Part shown: one piece after another, positions 12,714 through 24,720 of the stretch | How the letters are laid out: the number at the start of each line of letters is the position of its first letter | How positions within the stretch are numbered: position 1 is the first letter of the stretch | Assembly (NCBI GenBank): GCA_001466705.2 | Contig: LATX02000242.1 | Coordinates: forward strand, 124,001-188,000 | DNA length: 64,000 nt | From: Moniliophthora roreri | Taxonomy: Eukaryota > Basidiomycota > Agaricomycetes > Agaricales > Marasmiaceae | Direction: 5' to 3' | Position numbers and translations under genes: made by a program | The notes under the pieces: generated by a model | Told to the model about the DNA's origin: nothing | The model's database searches: none | Seen by the model: the letters and a program-made list of their open reading frames with translations, nothing else

Positions 12714-13303
12714 ATCAATGGCATATGAAGAGATTCAGGCGGAGGAGTGACGATTTCTGAAGACCGGGAAGACTCAGATGGTGGCGCAGGGGTTTAGTCT
12801 TTGCGACGTTTGTGCGGCATGAACATGATAGATAGATAGATCAGCTGTGCATGCCGACTTCAAACGACGTGAAACCAACGATTCTTGCAAATGTCCGAAT
12901 GGTGGTGTTACCACAAGCTCACTGGGCTCTACAGCTGGATGGTAACTCAGCTGCCTTGATAGTAGGACCTACCATAAAGTAGATATCACTTTACACTTAG
13001 CGCTTTCGCATCTGATTGCTTATACACATAATCTACTACAATTTCCACAGCCCACAGGGATGGTCCTAATTCTACCAATACAAAGTCCAAGGTCGCTTTC
13101 TACCCGATCCTACTGTGACGGATCAGAGTAATGTCACCAATGGGTCGACTGAACGGCCTTCATGCAAAAAAGTGCGAGCTTTGGCCACTCGTCAGCAATT
13201 ACAGAAAACAAGAAGGGTACTGCAGACTGCTCACCTCAACGCTCTCAAGATGTGAGACGTGTCATCGTCTGAAAGGTTCCAAAACCTTCGGTTTCCCATA
13301 CAA
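12714..13303. other. Intergenic; promoter of the 10.65 kb gene and duplicated 3' flank
   Basis: The left part is upstream of the Zn-cluster gene and contains a (GATA)n run at 12829-12841. From about 13135 the sequence matches the 3' flank of the paralogue ('GGGTCGACTGAACGGCC' here, nearly the same at about 10480). No gene is seen. Confidence 0.5.
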
Positions 13304-16070
13304 TCAAGTCATAGCTGCACCCAGTTTCCGTTTCTTTGGTGGATGCTGCACCTCATTCTCCCCGCAGTCTCTATGATCTTGGTCCTCAAGTCGACTCATA
13401 ATCACAATCAAGTCCATGCCCAGCCTATTACAGGTGCTTTCCACGTCCTCCCGTGATATCTTGCCGTCAGAGAATCTGGCGCGAACACTAGCGAACTGCT
13501 TCACGAGCTCCTTTATGTTCGCCGTTTCTGCATAGTGTAAGTAAGTTTGGGCGATGAGCGGAAGCTTTGTGTGATCCAGGAAGCTCACCGGTAGTTTGTA
13601 CTCGAAGCAAGTGCTTAGCTCGATTGGTAGCTTCCAATAGGCTAGACGATAGGGATTCCTTCTCGGCTATTGAAGAATCGTCGGAATGGGGAACACACAG
13701 AGAGAACCATTACGACAACCTTTCAGCCGGTTTACTTCCTCTTGCCCGAGCTTGACTGACTCTTGAAGTCGTTGAACCTCTTGGGAATGCTCTGAAGGAC
13801 GGATCGTTATGTTTGCCAAAACGTGTTTGCAAGAACTGCGCACTTAACGCCTCGGTCTGGGCCAACTTCATCTCTTCCGCCGCTTTTGCATTGTCATCTA
13901 GGTGTTCATGACTCAGTGGAGGGGTGAAATGGAACCAGATAGTCAACAATACTCACCCTGTAGCTTTCGCAGAGATGCGTTCGTCTCCTCTGTTTCGCGT
14001 CTGGCTTGTTCGAGAGCTTCTTGAAGTCGTTGTGTTTCCGTATCTTGGGCTGCATATCCCGTAATGTACCAGTGCTTTACCGATACAGAGAGCGGTGGTG
14101 GCTTACAAGGAAGTTCAGCCTTGACAGCATCCGTAGTTCGCGTTCGCTGATCTTTGGCGTTCGGGGAAGTTTGGTGCTCGATATCCTCGGTACTACAAAA
14201 GACTTTCGGCTTTGGTCGACCCCTGTTACGCGTGGTACGTTTACAGGCTTCGCGCCAGACAACTTCGGCGGGTTCATCACTGGGTTCTAATCAGAATGAA
14301 AAAGACAAGATCAACAAGTAATATTACCCGCGGAGCGGACAGCGGCTTGCCAGCCCACTCTCCTGAAGTCTATATACGAATGCATTCCACCCATCTCTTG
14401 ACCATGATTCATCGCTTGTGTTAAATTTGAAAGTAATATCACTTTTGCCGCCTGCTTCGCCTGAATAGTCGTGTTAGCGAGCGATAAACGAAAATTTTGG
14501 CTGCAAGATACCCGGCCTGAAGTGATCCTGATAGTTGGGACCGATAGTTTGCTTACGCATAGGTCTGTTGAAACATAGATTGACACAAAAGAACGTCTCT
14601 GGTTCGGACCACTACGGCGGGGAAAAGCTAAGCAGACATCTCGCAAAACGGAAGACTGACAGCTTACCATAGTGTTAGTGATATGCGCAATATAGAACAC
14701 CTCCTCGACATCTTCATAACGGACTGTGACATGTTTTCCCTTGGGCTCGAAAGATATCGTGCATGGCTCCAAAAAATATATCTTCCCGAGGCACCATTCT
14801 TCTACTGGTAGGCAGATCCTCTCTTCAGAAGATATCGACGAATCTTCCTTGGGCTTGGTCTTGCTATTGTGAATCGGCGTGGATGAAGTTGCGGCGGGTT
14901 TGATGGGCTTAGGTGGGCCATGAGATATCAATGCCACCTGCTTTCTACAGTTCAGATATCGTTTGATACACTTAGAAGGCGGATACCTACATCCTCGGGT
15001 ATCTTGATTATATTTCTGCTCTTCATACGAGTCTTCAGGGCCAACCTCCGATATTGAGGGATATCGATTACAGGTAGCGATTTCTTTTCGATGTCATCAA
15101 CTCTCTGCATTGCTGGTTCAGTAAGGGGCCGACTACTATCCTCCGTAACATCGTCGTCGGGACATAAAACAGCGGGAGATGGGCGAGGTGAAGGACCCTC
15201 AGGCTGGGTTTTTTTTAGAGGTTTGGGAAGCTTGGGTGGTGGCTTGGATGGCGCGGCTTTCAAGTTGGTATCCTTCTGTGCTTTTGGCTCTTCAGAATCA
15301 GAAAGTATAGCATCCAGTCGGTCGACCTCCGTGTTTTCCTCACAGTCTGATATGAGTCTGTCCGCAGAATCCGACGTGAGACAGTCCTCAGGGTCCGACA
15401 TGAGCCAGTGAGCTGCTGACGGCTTCTCCTTATGCTCTGGCGGTATCATCGAGGTGAATGTGAAATGTGGGGCGTAAATCTACTCACTTGCTCGATTCCT
15501 TGGTCGCAAAGATAAGTCGTCGAGAGGATAAATTACTTTTCTCCTCTTAGGCGGTAGGTCACGATGTGGTCGAAGCATGGCATTCGCAATGGGGTTGAAT
15601 CGTCTGCTCTTGGAGTTACTGCTCGGGTTATCCACCGCGACCATGCTGCTCTGAGAATATGGGTTAAAGCTAGGTCGACGCTACCATGACTCAGATTCAG
15701 CTGTGAACGTGTCAATGGGGTTGCTCACATTAGAAGGTTCCTCGATGATGGTCTGTTCGAAATTCTTCAATCTAAAAAAGGCCAAGTTGAAGATAAGGAC
15801 GACAGAGCTTGAACACCGCGTGACGTACCGTGAACTAGAGCCACCATCTGACGCGTTTTCCATACTTGCGGTCCCTGAGTCGATTCTTTGTTGATTGCAG
15901 TAGACGCCGGAAGTATCGCGCAGAAGAATGAGGTCGAGCCAAGGGTCGACTAAGGTATAACAGTAGGAAGGTGCTATTTCCAGAAATGGCAGCTGTAGCC
16001 TGCATCCGATTCCGTGCGACAGCGGTGCCATCACGGCGCTAATTTTTTTTTTCTCGATACCAAAGCTCAT
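13304..16070 (-). CDS. AT-hook / coiled-coil protein with a chimeric tail
   Basis: Function unknown; probably nuclear. Exon 1 starts MSFGIEKKKISAVMAPLSHG with 'IAPSYCYTLVDPWLDLILL'. Later exons give a basic stretch 'PPKRRKV', an acidic segment (about 15300-15440, 'MSDPEDCLTSDSADRLISD'), a Pro-rich linker, and a compact domain 'LPVEEWCLGKIYFLEPCTI' continuing through 'VTVRYEDVEEVFYIAHI'. This domain resembles a PH-like fold, but I cannot name the family. Near 14230 the frame reads 'TTRNRGRPKPK', a good AT-hook core. From about 14150 to the stop at 13304 the exons copy the tail of the gene ending at 10651 ('TETQRLQEALEQARRE', 'NIKELVKQFASVRARFSDGK', final 'PPKKRKLGAAMT'), introns included. The N-terminal two thirds have no counterpart there, so the gene looks assembled from two sources. 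Some middle exons (14300-14650) are uncertain; two adjacent genes are possible. Confidence 0.6.
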
Positions 16071-16492
16071 CGCTGAGGGCGGTCCTGACTCCTGAGGCCT
16101 GAGACATCAAAGGTCAGTTCCTTCTTCATCAGGAGAGTCATGACCCTGATTAGTCTCGGTAGTTTTACAAACTGTTGAATCCTCGTGATCACACAATGCT
16201 TATCCTCTACGAGCCGACCTCATTCCTCCCGAGTCGGCGCTAGAGTTCAGCTGCTAAATGGGATTCAGGTCATTCTCACTTTAACGGTAGACCGTGACAG
16301 TAATTAGTGACCGGTAAAGCCTTCGTAGGCCTTGCTCCGGCGCCTTCCCGCGTACGTCTTATCAATAAAAATACCATAAACTCTGTCGTTTATGCAGTGC
16401 GTGACATTCCTAAGCCCGTGTTCGCCTCGTGTTCCATACCAACTTAACATCTTACCATTAGCATTCTTTTCCTCTTCCTCCACAGGTCAAAT
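16071..16492. other. Divergent promoter region
   Basis: Some 420 bases between the starts of a minus-strand and a plus-strand gene. It is therefore a shared upstream region. I see no convincing TATA box or other named element. Confidence 0.4.
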
Positions 16493-18451
16493 ATGAGCAT
16501 CTCTAACTCGACGATTCGAATGGGAAATGGCAGCACATTGAACAATGTAGGGAGGGATCAGTTCAACCACATCATTCAACGTATTACTGCTCGGATTGTC
16601 ATTATTAGTGGAACGACGGGAACCGTGTCTCCAGCAGAGGATGAGGAGTACAATGAGGTCAGCTCCATTGGACTTGTCCGTAGACCATGCTTAGTTGATT
16701 GCTACAGTTTGAGAGCATCAAGCGAGGAGACATCTGCATCACGAGGAAGATATGCTCAGGAGAAGCCCGAGATTATGAATGGGATGAAACACAACAAAGT
16801 TTGAAAGAGACTGCTAGAGCCCAACGAACTGTTTACACTGTTCAAATTCACGGAAAGGCGGCGATGAAGTTCACTGCCCTTTTCTACGAGGGCCAGGGCG
16901 CTCGCAAGGTGGGCTTCACGAAAAGAATCGGAGCTGCTGTCTCATCTAACGAAAGGTCACCATCTAGTTATGGAAGAGAGATCTTCTCAATTGCAGAAGA
17001 CGGTAAACCCACAATGTTACGTTTCAACACGGTTTCAGCTGAAAGGACTTTCAGTGATATTCATATCGCACAACTTTTCGGTATCAACCGATCATCCAGC
17101 CCATGCTTAATTTTCTATAATGACACGTCGTACTCTCGACCTATCTCTTCTCACCTCTACTGACAAGTTGGGCAGAACTGATTCCTGTTTCGCATATTAT
17201 CCGTCGGGCGACGTTCTGGGATTCATTGTCGCTTCACTTTTGTCGGGTCTGTGTTTTCATAGATCGTGATACGGTCTGGTGGCTAAAGTTCTCGCAGGAG
17301 GTGCAGAATGTACAAGAATATCCGATTAGCGGTCATTTTGGACCAATTCAACGTTTATGGCTTGACACTGGTACAGGGTTCTTGTGCTACGAGCCCGGAG
17401 TAGATACGAGCAAGAAAGTCGCCGAGTTGACACCTTGCAGCTTTACATTCGATGTGGACTGTAGTCGCATTCCTGCAACTATGGATATGCTCAAGGGGGA
17501 CACGGGTGTCAGATTCTTTGCAAGACAGGATCACCATTTTGATCGTCTAGTGGTCAATTACGCTGATTTCTTGGGTGACCATCTAGCCCTTTCATATTCC
17601 TCGAAGTTGGCGGAACTGCGCTTCGACACAATCTATACGCATTCAGGAGTAGAGATCGCCCGGTATCCGAGTTACGATATTGGTTTTGACGCGTCTCTTT
17701 GCACAGGACTCATTAATGAAACAAAAATCAAGGGCAGTGGATTAACGCGGTAGGTCGCCACCGACTATCAGGTCTCACTCAGGCGCTGATCTTGGCAGCT
17801 TCACATTGCAAGCCACTGATCATGGGTTTTAGTAGCGTTTAATAGTCCTCAGGCTGAGAAAGGCTGTACGGTTGCCAGACAAAGCTGGCTGGCCCAAGCA
17901 CGCAGGATCATTAATGCTCTCTCTGCTCCCTCTAGGCAAGGAGGATATTGTAAGTCCCGTTCTTTGTGTAGCGACAACGGCAATTGACTGATATTTCACA
18001 TGGCAAGTCATGCTTCACCCGCCCTCCATACACCTAAAAACTGTGTCCTTCGACTTGATCAAGCCCCTGCGGACCACGTACCTTTTCGTGTACCCACTGC
18101 CCTATCCTCTGACCACAGAGAGCCTCTTGGCTTGGAGGAGGGGACGTACCCACTTCTGGTCATTCGACGAAAGCGGTCGAAGTGAAGTCCCGAAAGATGA
18201 GCGTCAAGGGATACCCCGACTGATTGGACATGTACGATTTGGTATGGAAAAAGTGGTGTGGCCACCCTACGTCTACAACGCCATCCATGACTGGCAGATC
18301 GCTCGAGGTTTTGACTCCAACTCCACGGACTTTGCGCTTTCACTTGGGTATCCGGAGCTTGAAATCCTTCAGAGTGAGTTTCCTATCTATATCTTGATCG
18401 TCTCTTTGCTTGATATACATTTTAGAAGAGTCAAAGCAAAACTCATTCTAG
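16493..18451 (+). CDS. Agaricomycete 'LNNVGRDQ' N-motif protein, copy 1 (possibly damaged)
   Basis: Unknown function. The start MSISNSTIRMGNGSTLNNVG is followed by RDQFNHIIQ. 'ST/G-x-x-NNVG-x-D/N-Q' motifs are common at the N-terminus of mushroom proteins, including NACHT-type ones; here no NACHT P-loop follows. Later blocks are 'FESIKRGDICITRKI', 'KLWKRDLLNCRRR', 'IAQLFGINRSSSPCLIFYN', 'ELIPVSHIIRRATFW', 'PATMDMLKGDTGVRFF', 'PLRTTYLFVYPLPYPLT', 'GRTHFWSFDESGRSE' and 'FALSLGYPELEIL'. All are collinear with the gene at 20.3-22.4 kb. Two oddities: after 'LIFYN' the splice donor present in copy 2 (AATG|GTGC) reads AATGACAC here, so the intron would lack GT. The last exon also reaches a TAG at 18449 because about 60 nt present in copy 2 are missing, removing the conserved C-terminus. 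It may be expressed in altered form or be a young pseudogene. Confidence 0.65.
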
Positions 18452-18837
18452 GAGACAAGCCTAGGCTCAGGTATCAGTGCGTTCGCATGTTGACAGGCAC
18501 GGCGGGTTGCAGACAGAAGACGTTTCGCTGACTGAATGATTGTATCTCCATGCTGGACATTACGATTTCCAAGATATTATATCTACAGCATAGATATATG
18601 TATGCGTTATACACTGGTTGTACCTATTACACTCTGCAAATGAGCACCCCACGATACCTGGTGACACAACGAGTGTCGCTGTCAGGATTTATTTTTTCAG
18701 AGCCAAGCAGAAGAGAAAAGCACGAACGTACCTAACCAATCACCACCCCTTCGGCCTGCTGCAGGACAATTAGTTCTAGGAGGTACGACCTCGACTGCCG
18801 TCATGTCTTCATGAGTCGTATTGGCATAAGCGCTCAT

Positions 18838-19331
18838 AGATTCACGGAGACAGGGATACAATGTCCGTGCTGATGCTGACTCGCTGCATACGCAACGCCA
18901 TAGTAGATATACCTCCTTGAATTCCATCTCGGGGCAGCTCTTGTGAGCCGTCTGCCACATCGACACGTAGTACTTGCAAGTGACGGGCACAAAGGATTGG
19001 ATGAGAACGCGAGGTTCGCGAATTCCACCTTGTAATATGAACTAGGAAATGCGTACATTGAATGGATATTCATGTTTCCGTATTCACAGAACGCCTGCAT
19101 AACCTTCGCCGGCTCCAATACGCGGCATACTCTAAGCATCCGAACGCCGAGCATAATTGTGATCGAAGACGCGTATATATAGGAGTGGAAGAGAAACTGA
19201 ACAGCATCACGGACGATGCCTAATAGAGCCTGCATTGAAAATTCGGAACCCTCTTTGAGGTAGCAGTAGGAAGAGGTGCCAGTGCCCAGAGAGCTGGCGT
19301 CGTTGCGGGTGAACATGACCTTCATAAGCAT
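18838..19331 (-). CDS. Possible small membrane-type protein fragment (weak)
   Basis: An open frame on the minus strand contains hydrophobic stretches ('ALLGIVRDAVQFLFHSYIY', 'ASSITIMLGVRML') that could be transmembrane. Flanking short frames at 19375-19626 and 19668-19853 might be upstream exons. No clear family motif or complete splice model was found. It lies in the 1.8 kb gap between the two tandem 'LNNVGRDQ' genes. It could equally be a decayed gene or chance. Confidence 0.22.
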
Positions 19332-20269
19332 TCTCGGTATGTCGTTTCCAGGGTGCGACCTAATTGCTGAACGCCTACATCCTGTCTAGATTCGTAGTAA
19401 TGGGGAAAGAGAGCTGAAAACACACCTTCCGGTATCCTAGAGTAGCGTAGAAAGCATCAACATTGCGTTCCCTTTGATGTATCGAGTCCTTCACACCGCG
19501 AAATACACAGCAAAAGCGTCGAGATTTTTTTGTCTGCTGTAGTGAAGAGATGAGCAAGAACATGTAGCACCTTCTGAACCACGGTTGGATCCGACAAGAT
19601 TCGATGTAACTTGGGCTTCTTCCCACCCAATCATTCTTCCTTGGACAAATGACAGACCTATGTCGAACTATGATATAATCGTCAGAAGAAATGTGTTCAT
19701 TGACTGAACGAAAAACAATGCCGATCTGAATGAGTCAGAGGAACGTGGTGACGAAGAAAAAGCTAGACTAGACGCGGTTGCGGACGTTTGTCCAGCTTTT
19801 ACTGCTTCAACCACAACCACGATGATGACCAGGTCAACGCTTCTCTTACCCAATTGATCTGGAATCTACGTCTCTCACCTATGAAGGTGCGCTCCGTCGT
19901 TGAATACTACTCGTCACCAGGTCGGAAGGCAACGCTGAGCTGACGAGGGTTGAACAATGAAGATAGAATTTTAGGTGCGTGTAGAGTTCGTGCCTATGCA
20001 ATTACCGTCTCACGACACTATATAGCGTCCGAGGCTAGGGCATCCGTGGTCTTCGATCTACATACTCGATGATTGTGCACCTTTGCAGGTCGTAACATGG
20101 CCCTTTTTGCATGTACTACGTATGTATCAACAAGAAGGACATCAAATTTATTAATCCTATCACATTCTTTGACGCTCATGTCAACTTAGACCAGGCTATG
20201 CTGGTCTCGTGCTCTTCCAGTCACTGGCTTTCCTCCTTACCGCCATCACTCCTCTCCTCCACCTAGGTT

Positions 20270-22377
20270 ATGAGCATTTCGAACTCGTCAACAATCAGTT
20301 TCCGAGATGGAAACACGTTGAACAACGTGGGAAGAGACCAGATAACACAGTTTATCACAGCTGGGGTGATCAATGTTTATGATACAGCAATAAAGGTAGA
20401 GGACGAGGACTATAAAGAGGTGAGCTTTGTTGTCGTTGGTGAATTCTACAAGGTTGTTGATCGATTTTTGTAGTTTGAATACGTCAAGCAGGGAGATCTG
20501 TATATTGTAAAAAAGATTCACCCGCAAGATACCCAAGATTGGGAATGGAGCGATGTGACTATCCATGCAGATAGGATGATATATATCGCGGAAATCCGTG
20601 GCATTCCAGCATCGAGATTCACCGTTGTATCCTATCACGGTCAGGATGCAATCAAGGTGAGCTTTGAACGTATCGTGCTTAGCCGTCCTGTCTAATCCAC
20701 GATAGCTATGGAGAAGTGATTTTCTAGAATCCTCTCGAAGACGGTAGATTCATCCCTTCCTCTTCTGGATCTCGTTCGCTCAAGGCTCTCAGATATGACC
20801 AGACTAGTGCCCAACTTTTCGGTATCAATCGATCATATATTCCATCTCTAATCTTCTACAATGGTGCATCAGTCTCTCCATCATGGCGTGAATGCTAACT
20901 AGTATTATGGGCAGAGTTAATACCCGTTTCACATGTCGTTCGCAAATCGTGTTTCTGGGGATACTTGGCTCTTAGCTTTTTAGAGGTTATTCATATCATG
21001 ATATTCCTCGCTCTGAAAGCTTACCTTTCTGCAGGCGATGAGACATTGGTATGAGAGACCCCTCAGTCAAGGATACCGGGCGGTTATAAGGTTGTGGATT
21101 GACACGAGAACCGGTCAATTTTGTCAAAATCCTAACGACCGTTCTTCTGGCCTGCTCCGACAGGGTTTCGGCTTCTACAAGTTCAGCTTCGGCTTGTCGG
21201 CGTCTTCGGTACCCTCCACCACGGATATGCTCAAGGAGGATAATGCTTTGAGATTCCTACAAACTCATGGAGCTCTCTTCGACTACCCGGTGCTAGCTCA
21301 CGCTGAGCATTTGCGATTGTACAGCGATCATCGTTGTTGCTGCCGCTGTGAGATTACAGAGGCGAGAGAAGCAGAGCATATGCGCACCCACCTTCCGTCC
21401 TGTTTCTTTCATGACTTCGACTTGAACGAGGTTCGCTTCGATACCATCTACTCACGTTCACGACTAGGAATTGCCAGATACCCGGGCCACGGAACTTATA
21501 TCGAAGCTCACTCGGGACTCACTAACCGAACAAGGATTGAAGACAGTGGATTTACACGGTAAGTCGAGTTATGAGAGTCTTTACCCAACTTGTACGCTGA
21601 CGTTTGCAGTTTTACCCTTTCGAGGTCATTACCCGTTGAGGCCAAGTTCGTTGCCTCAGCGCGCTATAACTTGATCAGGCTGGCCTGGCTAGCACAGTCA
21701 CCCAGAATCTTCAACAATCTCGCCACCTCAGCGAGACCAGAGGAATATTGTACGTCCCTTTGGCACATACAAGAACAACCAGATAACCGATCTGAATCGA
21801 TGTAATTTGCAGTCATGATGTTTGTACCCACGGTATCGCTTAGCACGGTTAGCCGCAGCAAAATCAATGAGCCATCGCCGTGGCGGACCGTCTACCTCTT
21901 TGTGTATCCGCTACCCTCTCCGTTGACTTGGCAGAGTCTAGATGCATGGGAGCGAGGGCGTACGCACTTCTGGTCCTTTGATGAAGGTGGTCAAAGCGAA
22001 ATTCCGGAAGGTGACTTGAAATGTCTAGGAATACCGATACTCACACCACGGGTACGCTATGGAACAGTAAGGGTCCTGTCATGGCCGACGTACGTCTACG
22101 ATGCCATACGGGAATGGCAAATAGCGAGAGGATTCAGCCCAAACACTGCAGATTTCGCAAAGACGATGGGGTATCCAAAACTTGAAATCCTTTCCGGTGA
22201 CGTTCATTGTCTGTTTCCCTACTGTCCCTTTGACTAATGTTCATTTTAGAAAAGTCAAAGGAAAGCTCATTCTACAGACTTGTCGGTGGCTGGTGTGCGA
22301 AGCAAGGTGTCGGACGTGATACGTCGTCACTCTGGGAGACGAGTATGGGTTCAGGTATTGGTGCATTCGCGTTCTGA
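20270..22377 (+). CDS. Agaricomycete 'LNNVGRDQ' N-motif protein, copy 2
   Basis: Better preserved tandem paralogue of the gene at 16.5 kb. Start MSISNSSTISFRDGNTLNNV, then 'GRDQITQFI'. Clean short introns join 'EDEDYKE' to 'FEYVKQGDLYIVKKI', then 'GQDAIK' to 'LWRSDFLESSRR', 'YDQTSAQLFGINRSYIPSL', 'IFYN' to 'ELIPVSHVVRKSCFW', a central region with a Cys cluster ('RCCCRCEI'), 'DEVRFDTIY'-like and 'GIARYPGHGTYI' blocks, then 'PWRTVYLFVYPLPSPLTW', 'GRTHFWSFDEGGQSEIPEG', 'WPTYVYDAIREWQIARGF' and 'ADFAKTMGYPKLEIL'. The last exon ends 'SMGSGIGAFAF' with a stop at 22375. The 'PLP..HFWSFD..GQS' and 'GYP..EI' blocks belong to a large mushroom-specific family without known biochemical activity. A third, decayed copy lies at 56.4-58.4 kb. 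Confidence 0.72.
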
Positions 22378-22922
22378 TGGACAGTACCAGAAGACTTCCT
22401 CCGTATTTAATGATCATACCCATGTACAGGACATCATAATTCCCAAAATGTTGCAGTGTACTAGAGCACAGTCACCATGCCGACGATTTACTCTTCTAGC
22501 CACTGAGTCCACATCACAAACGAGCACAATACTGCATCGTACTTTCACGTTCCCCATGAATCGTTTGATATAAGGCATAACCTTTTCAGTAGTTGCACAG
22601 CAAAATCGAGGAATCTGTCCTCATCGAGATGTCTCGTTATCAGGGAGAACGATAAACTGCACTTCGTGTCCTCGTACAAACGATGCTAACGGTTGACGCT
22701 ACGTCAGAATTGGCAGCTTGCAATTCTGATTCGCCGTGGTGTCTCCCGAGTCCGAACGCGCAGGAGCCTTGGCCCTCAGGGATTCTGGCAGTACCCCGAA
22801 TAGCGTGAAGAGAAAACCCATCGAAAACGCTTGTGAGACGATTTCTTTTGGTTTTCGTGAAGATAATGAGCAGTACCATATCATTATGTACATGATAAGC
22901 ACTATACACGATAAGCCGTATT
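22378..22922. other. Intergenic; left part of a ~2 kb direct duplication begins here
   Basis: From about 22730 the sequence matches 25590 onward ('GTGAAGAGAAAACCCATCGA' versus 'GTAAAGAGAAAACTCATCGA'). It is therefore the 3' flank of a duplicated F-box unit. No gene is seen. Confidence 0.55.
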
Positions 22923-24720
22923 TCAAGAATAGCCCAACAATACTTCACCGCCGACAATGACTTTGAGCGCAACTGTTTTTTCCCGCTGTATCTCTCGGAG
23001 AGAATCGACACTTGTATTGGGCCTTGAGAGAGATGAAACTGAAATAACCGCTGAATATAAATACGGCAGCCTCGAACGAACCATCACCTCAAATAGAACC
23101 AGTAATGTATCACCACATACGTGTTCCTCCGCTTCATAACTGTTCAACGTGATTCGAATATCTCGAAGCTCGGGAACTAGCTGGTCCTCGGAGTTCGAGG
23201 CCAATGGAATAGATACCGAAGTAAGGAGAGAGCCGACTATCACACTCTGCATGAAATCTCCCGTAACGGAGAATGAGGTTAAACGGTGCGTTGAGCGTAA
23301 TACGGCTAAGAGGGATGATTCTGTGATGGGAATCCCGGAAACTTCGAGGCTCATCAAAGGACATCGACTACGAACGATGAACCTAGTCACCCCTTCCTCA
23401 AGGAATGGCCAAGGATCATTGATTTCTGGATATGCCTCTGCAATGAGTGATAACGAGGACAGTGAGGGACATTTGAGCCTGTTGAGAAGTTGAACGGTTC
23501 CGTACATAATGGAGTGGGGCATGTACAGAGTAAAGTGTCGAAGATGGTGTAGGACCGGAAATGAAGTGTTGCGATCCGCCTCAGGCTGACAATCCTCCCG
23601 TCCTCTGAGGATGTGAAGGGTGAGGAACACCAGAGATCGACACTCGTGGAGAATACTGGTGATGTCTTTGGAGGACTCACATCCAAAGGTCAGGGATGTG
23701 AGCTTTCCCCAGGGAAGACGAAGTGTAGAGGCGCTGGGGGTGAAGTCCGCATCTGTGAGCCAGGGATCCGTTGGAAACTTGATGGAAACATCTCGTAGTT
23801 TCGGAAACAAAACCATCTCCAGATATTTGTATGCACTTGGGGCAAAGGAAAGTGATCGGAGCTCTGGAAATACCACTTCCTTGGTCAGGTCCAGCCCTGG
23901 AAGGTGGGAAATATTGTTTATATCCAGGCTATGTAGGCGATGATGATGATAGGGTATCGAAGATAATTTCCGCGACACCACCGACACGAAGGGCATAGAG
24001 TTACGGGGATTGAAGGATCCTAAGTTGAGATGAAGGGGACCATCTCGAGATCTGTCCAGATGCATCGACATGCACTGTGAAACTCCTCGAGTGTATCGTT
24101 CGTCCCATGCGGGGAGGCGAGTGCTAATACGTCCCCATAGTACTGACGTACTGCAAGTCAGTGAACGCCAACGTGAGCATACGTGGCTCAAGGTAAGCAT
24201 GGGCGACTGATACATCAGTCCACTTTTACGCAGAAGAGTGGTGATGAATACATATGAACCGTGGAGGTTGATGTAGTGTTCAAATATTTGGATGAGGATT
24301 TCGGGAGGAAGGTCGTGTATGTGTTTTTTGGGAGTAATTTCGGCCGGGGCCGACATTCTCGTTGGGTGGAGACGGTGGCTTTTGGCCGCTGAAAGGAAGC
24401 GGGATGCAGAATGATCAGTACTAAGAAAAGGCGATCGAATCTGCATGGAGCTACTCACAAATAATGGACAAGCGTTGGGTAGGGAGGTATAGCAGACTTG
24501 TGTAAAATTGTGCATTATCGATGCGTTACATATGTAGCAGGGGCAGTGCAACGCAACCCACATCTATCCAAGAGAAATGATAGTGATATATTGAACTTCT
24601 AGACTGCTGTCAATGTGCGAAAGAATTCGAGTGCTCACCCTTGGTAGTCTTCAGTTCAGGACACTGCAGCTGCTGTTCACATTCCCAACTCATGTGCACC
24701 AGAATACCAAGGTCCTAAGT
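22730..24720. repeat. Direct duplication, copy 1 (partner about 25590-27630)
   Basis: The two blocks run in the same orientation, about 2.87 kb apart. They cover the F-box gene plus roughly 200 bases of 3' flank and 350 bases of 5' flank (shared 'GTCAATGTGCGAAAGAA' and 'CAGTTCAGGACACTGC'). The copies have diverged by point changes and small indels. The blocks are separated by the inverted-repeat element. Confidence 0.75.
22923..24356 (-). CDS. F-box / LRR-like protein, duplicated pair member 1
   Basis: Predicted SCF-type adaptor. The N-terminus MSAPAEITPKKHIHDLPPEI is followed by 'LIQIFEHYINLHGSY', a typical F-box (LPPEIL..IF). Then comes the mushroom F-box signature 'LTLSHVCSRWRSLTCSTSVL' with 'WGRIST', and irregular leucine-rich repeats ('FPELRSLSFAPSAYKYLEM', 'LPWGKLTSLTFGCES'). 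I start at 24356 because the tandem copy (25768-27213) shares everything from this Met. Just upstream the two copies differ by a 2-nt indel, so the longer open frame is not conserved. It is single-exon, about 477 residues. The two proteins differ by scattered substitutions and a few short indels, so the duplication is fairly recent. Confidence 0.82.
   Translation of the reverse strand: MSAPAEITPKKHIHDLPPEILIQIFEHYINLHGSYVFITTLLRKSGLMYQSPMLTLSHVCSRWRSLTCSTSVLWGRISTRLPAWDERYTRGVSQCMSMHLDRSRDGPLHLNLGSFNPRNSMPFVSVVSRKLSSIPYHHHRLHSLDINNISHLPGLDLTKEVVFPELRSLSFAPSAYKYLEMVLFPKLRDVSIKFPTDPWLTDADFTPSASTLRLPWGKLTSLTFGCESSKDITSILHECRSLVFLTLHILRGREDCQPEADRNTSFPVLHHLRHFTLYMPHSIMYGTVQLLNRLKCPSLSSLSLIAEAYPEINDPWPFLEEGVTRFIVRSRCPLMSLEVSGIPITESSLLAVLRSTHRLTSFSVTGDFMQSVIVGSLLTSVSIPLASNSEDQLVPELRDIRITLNSYEAEEHVCGDTLLVLFEVMVRSRLPYLYSAVISVSSLSRPNTSVDSLREIQREKTVALKVIVGGEVLLGYS

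Noticed and set aside
23149..23943. Plus-strand open frames opposite the F-box genes (also at 26480-26767, 38696-38947, 40779-41309)
   Set aside because: They are antisense shadows of long, conserved F-box reading frames and show no domain content of their own.
24356..24563. N-terminal extension of the F-box gene to a Met-like start at 24563
   Set aside because: The tandem copy has a 2-nt indel upstream of MSAPAEITPKK, so the extension is not conserved in frame.
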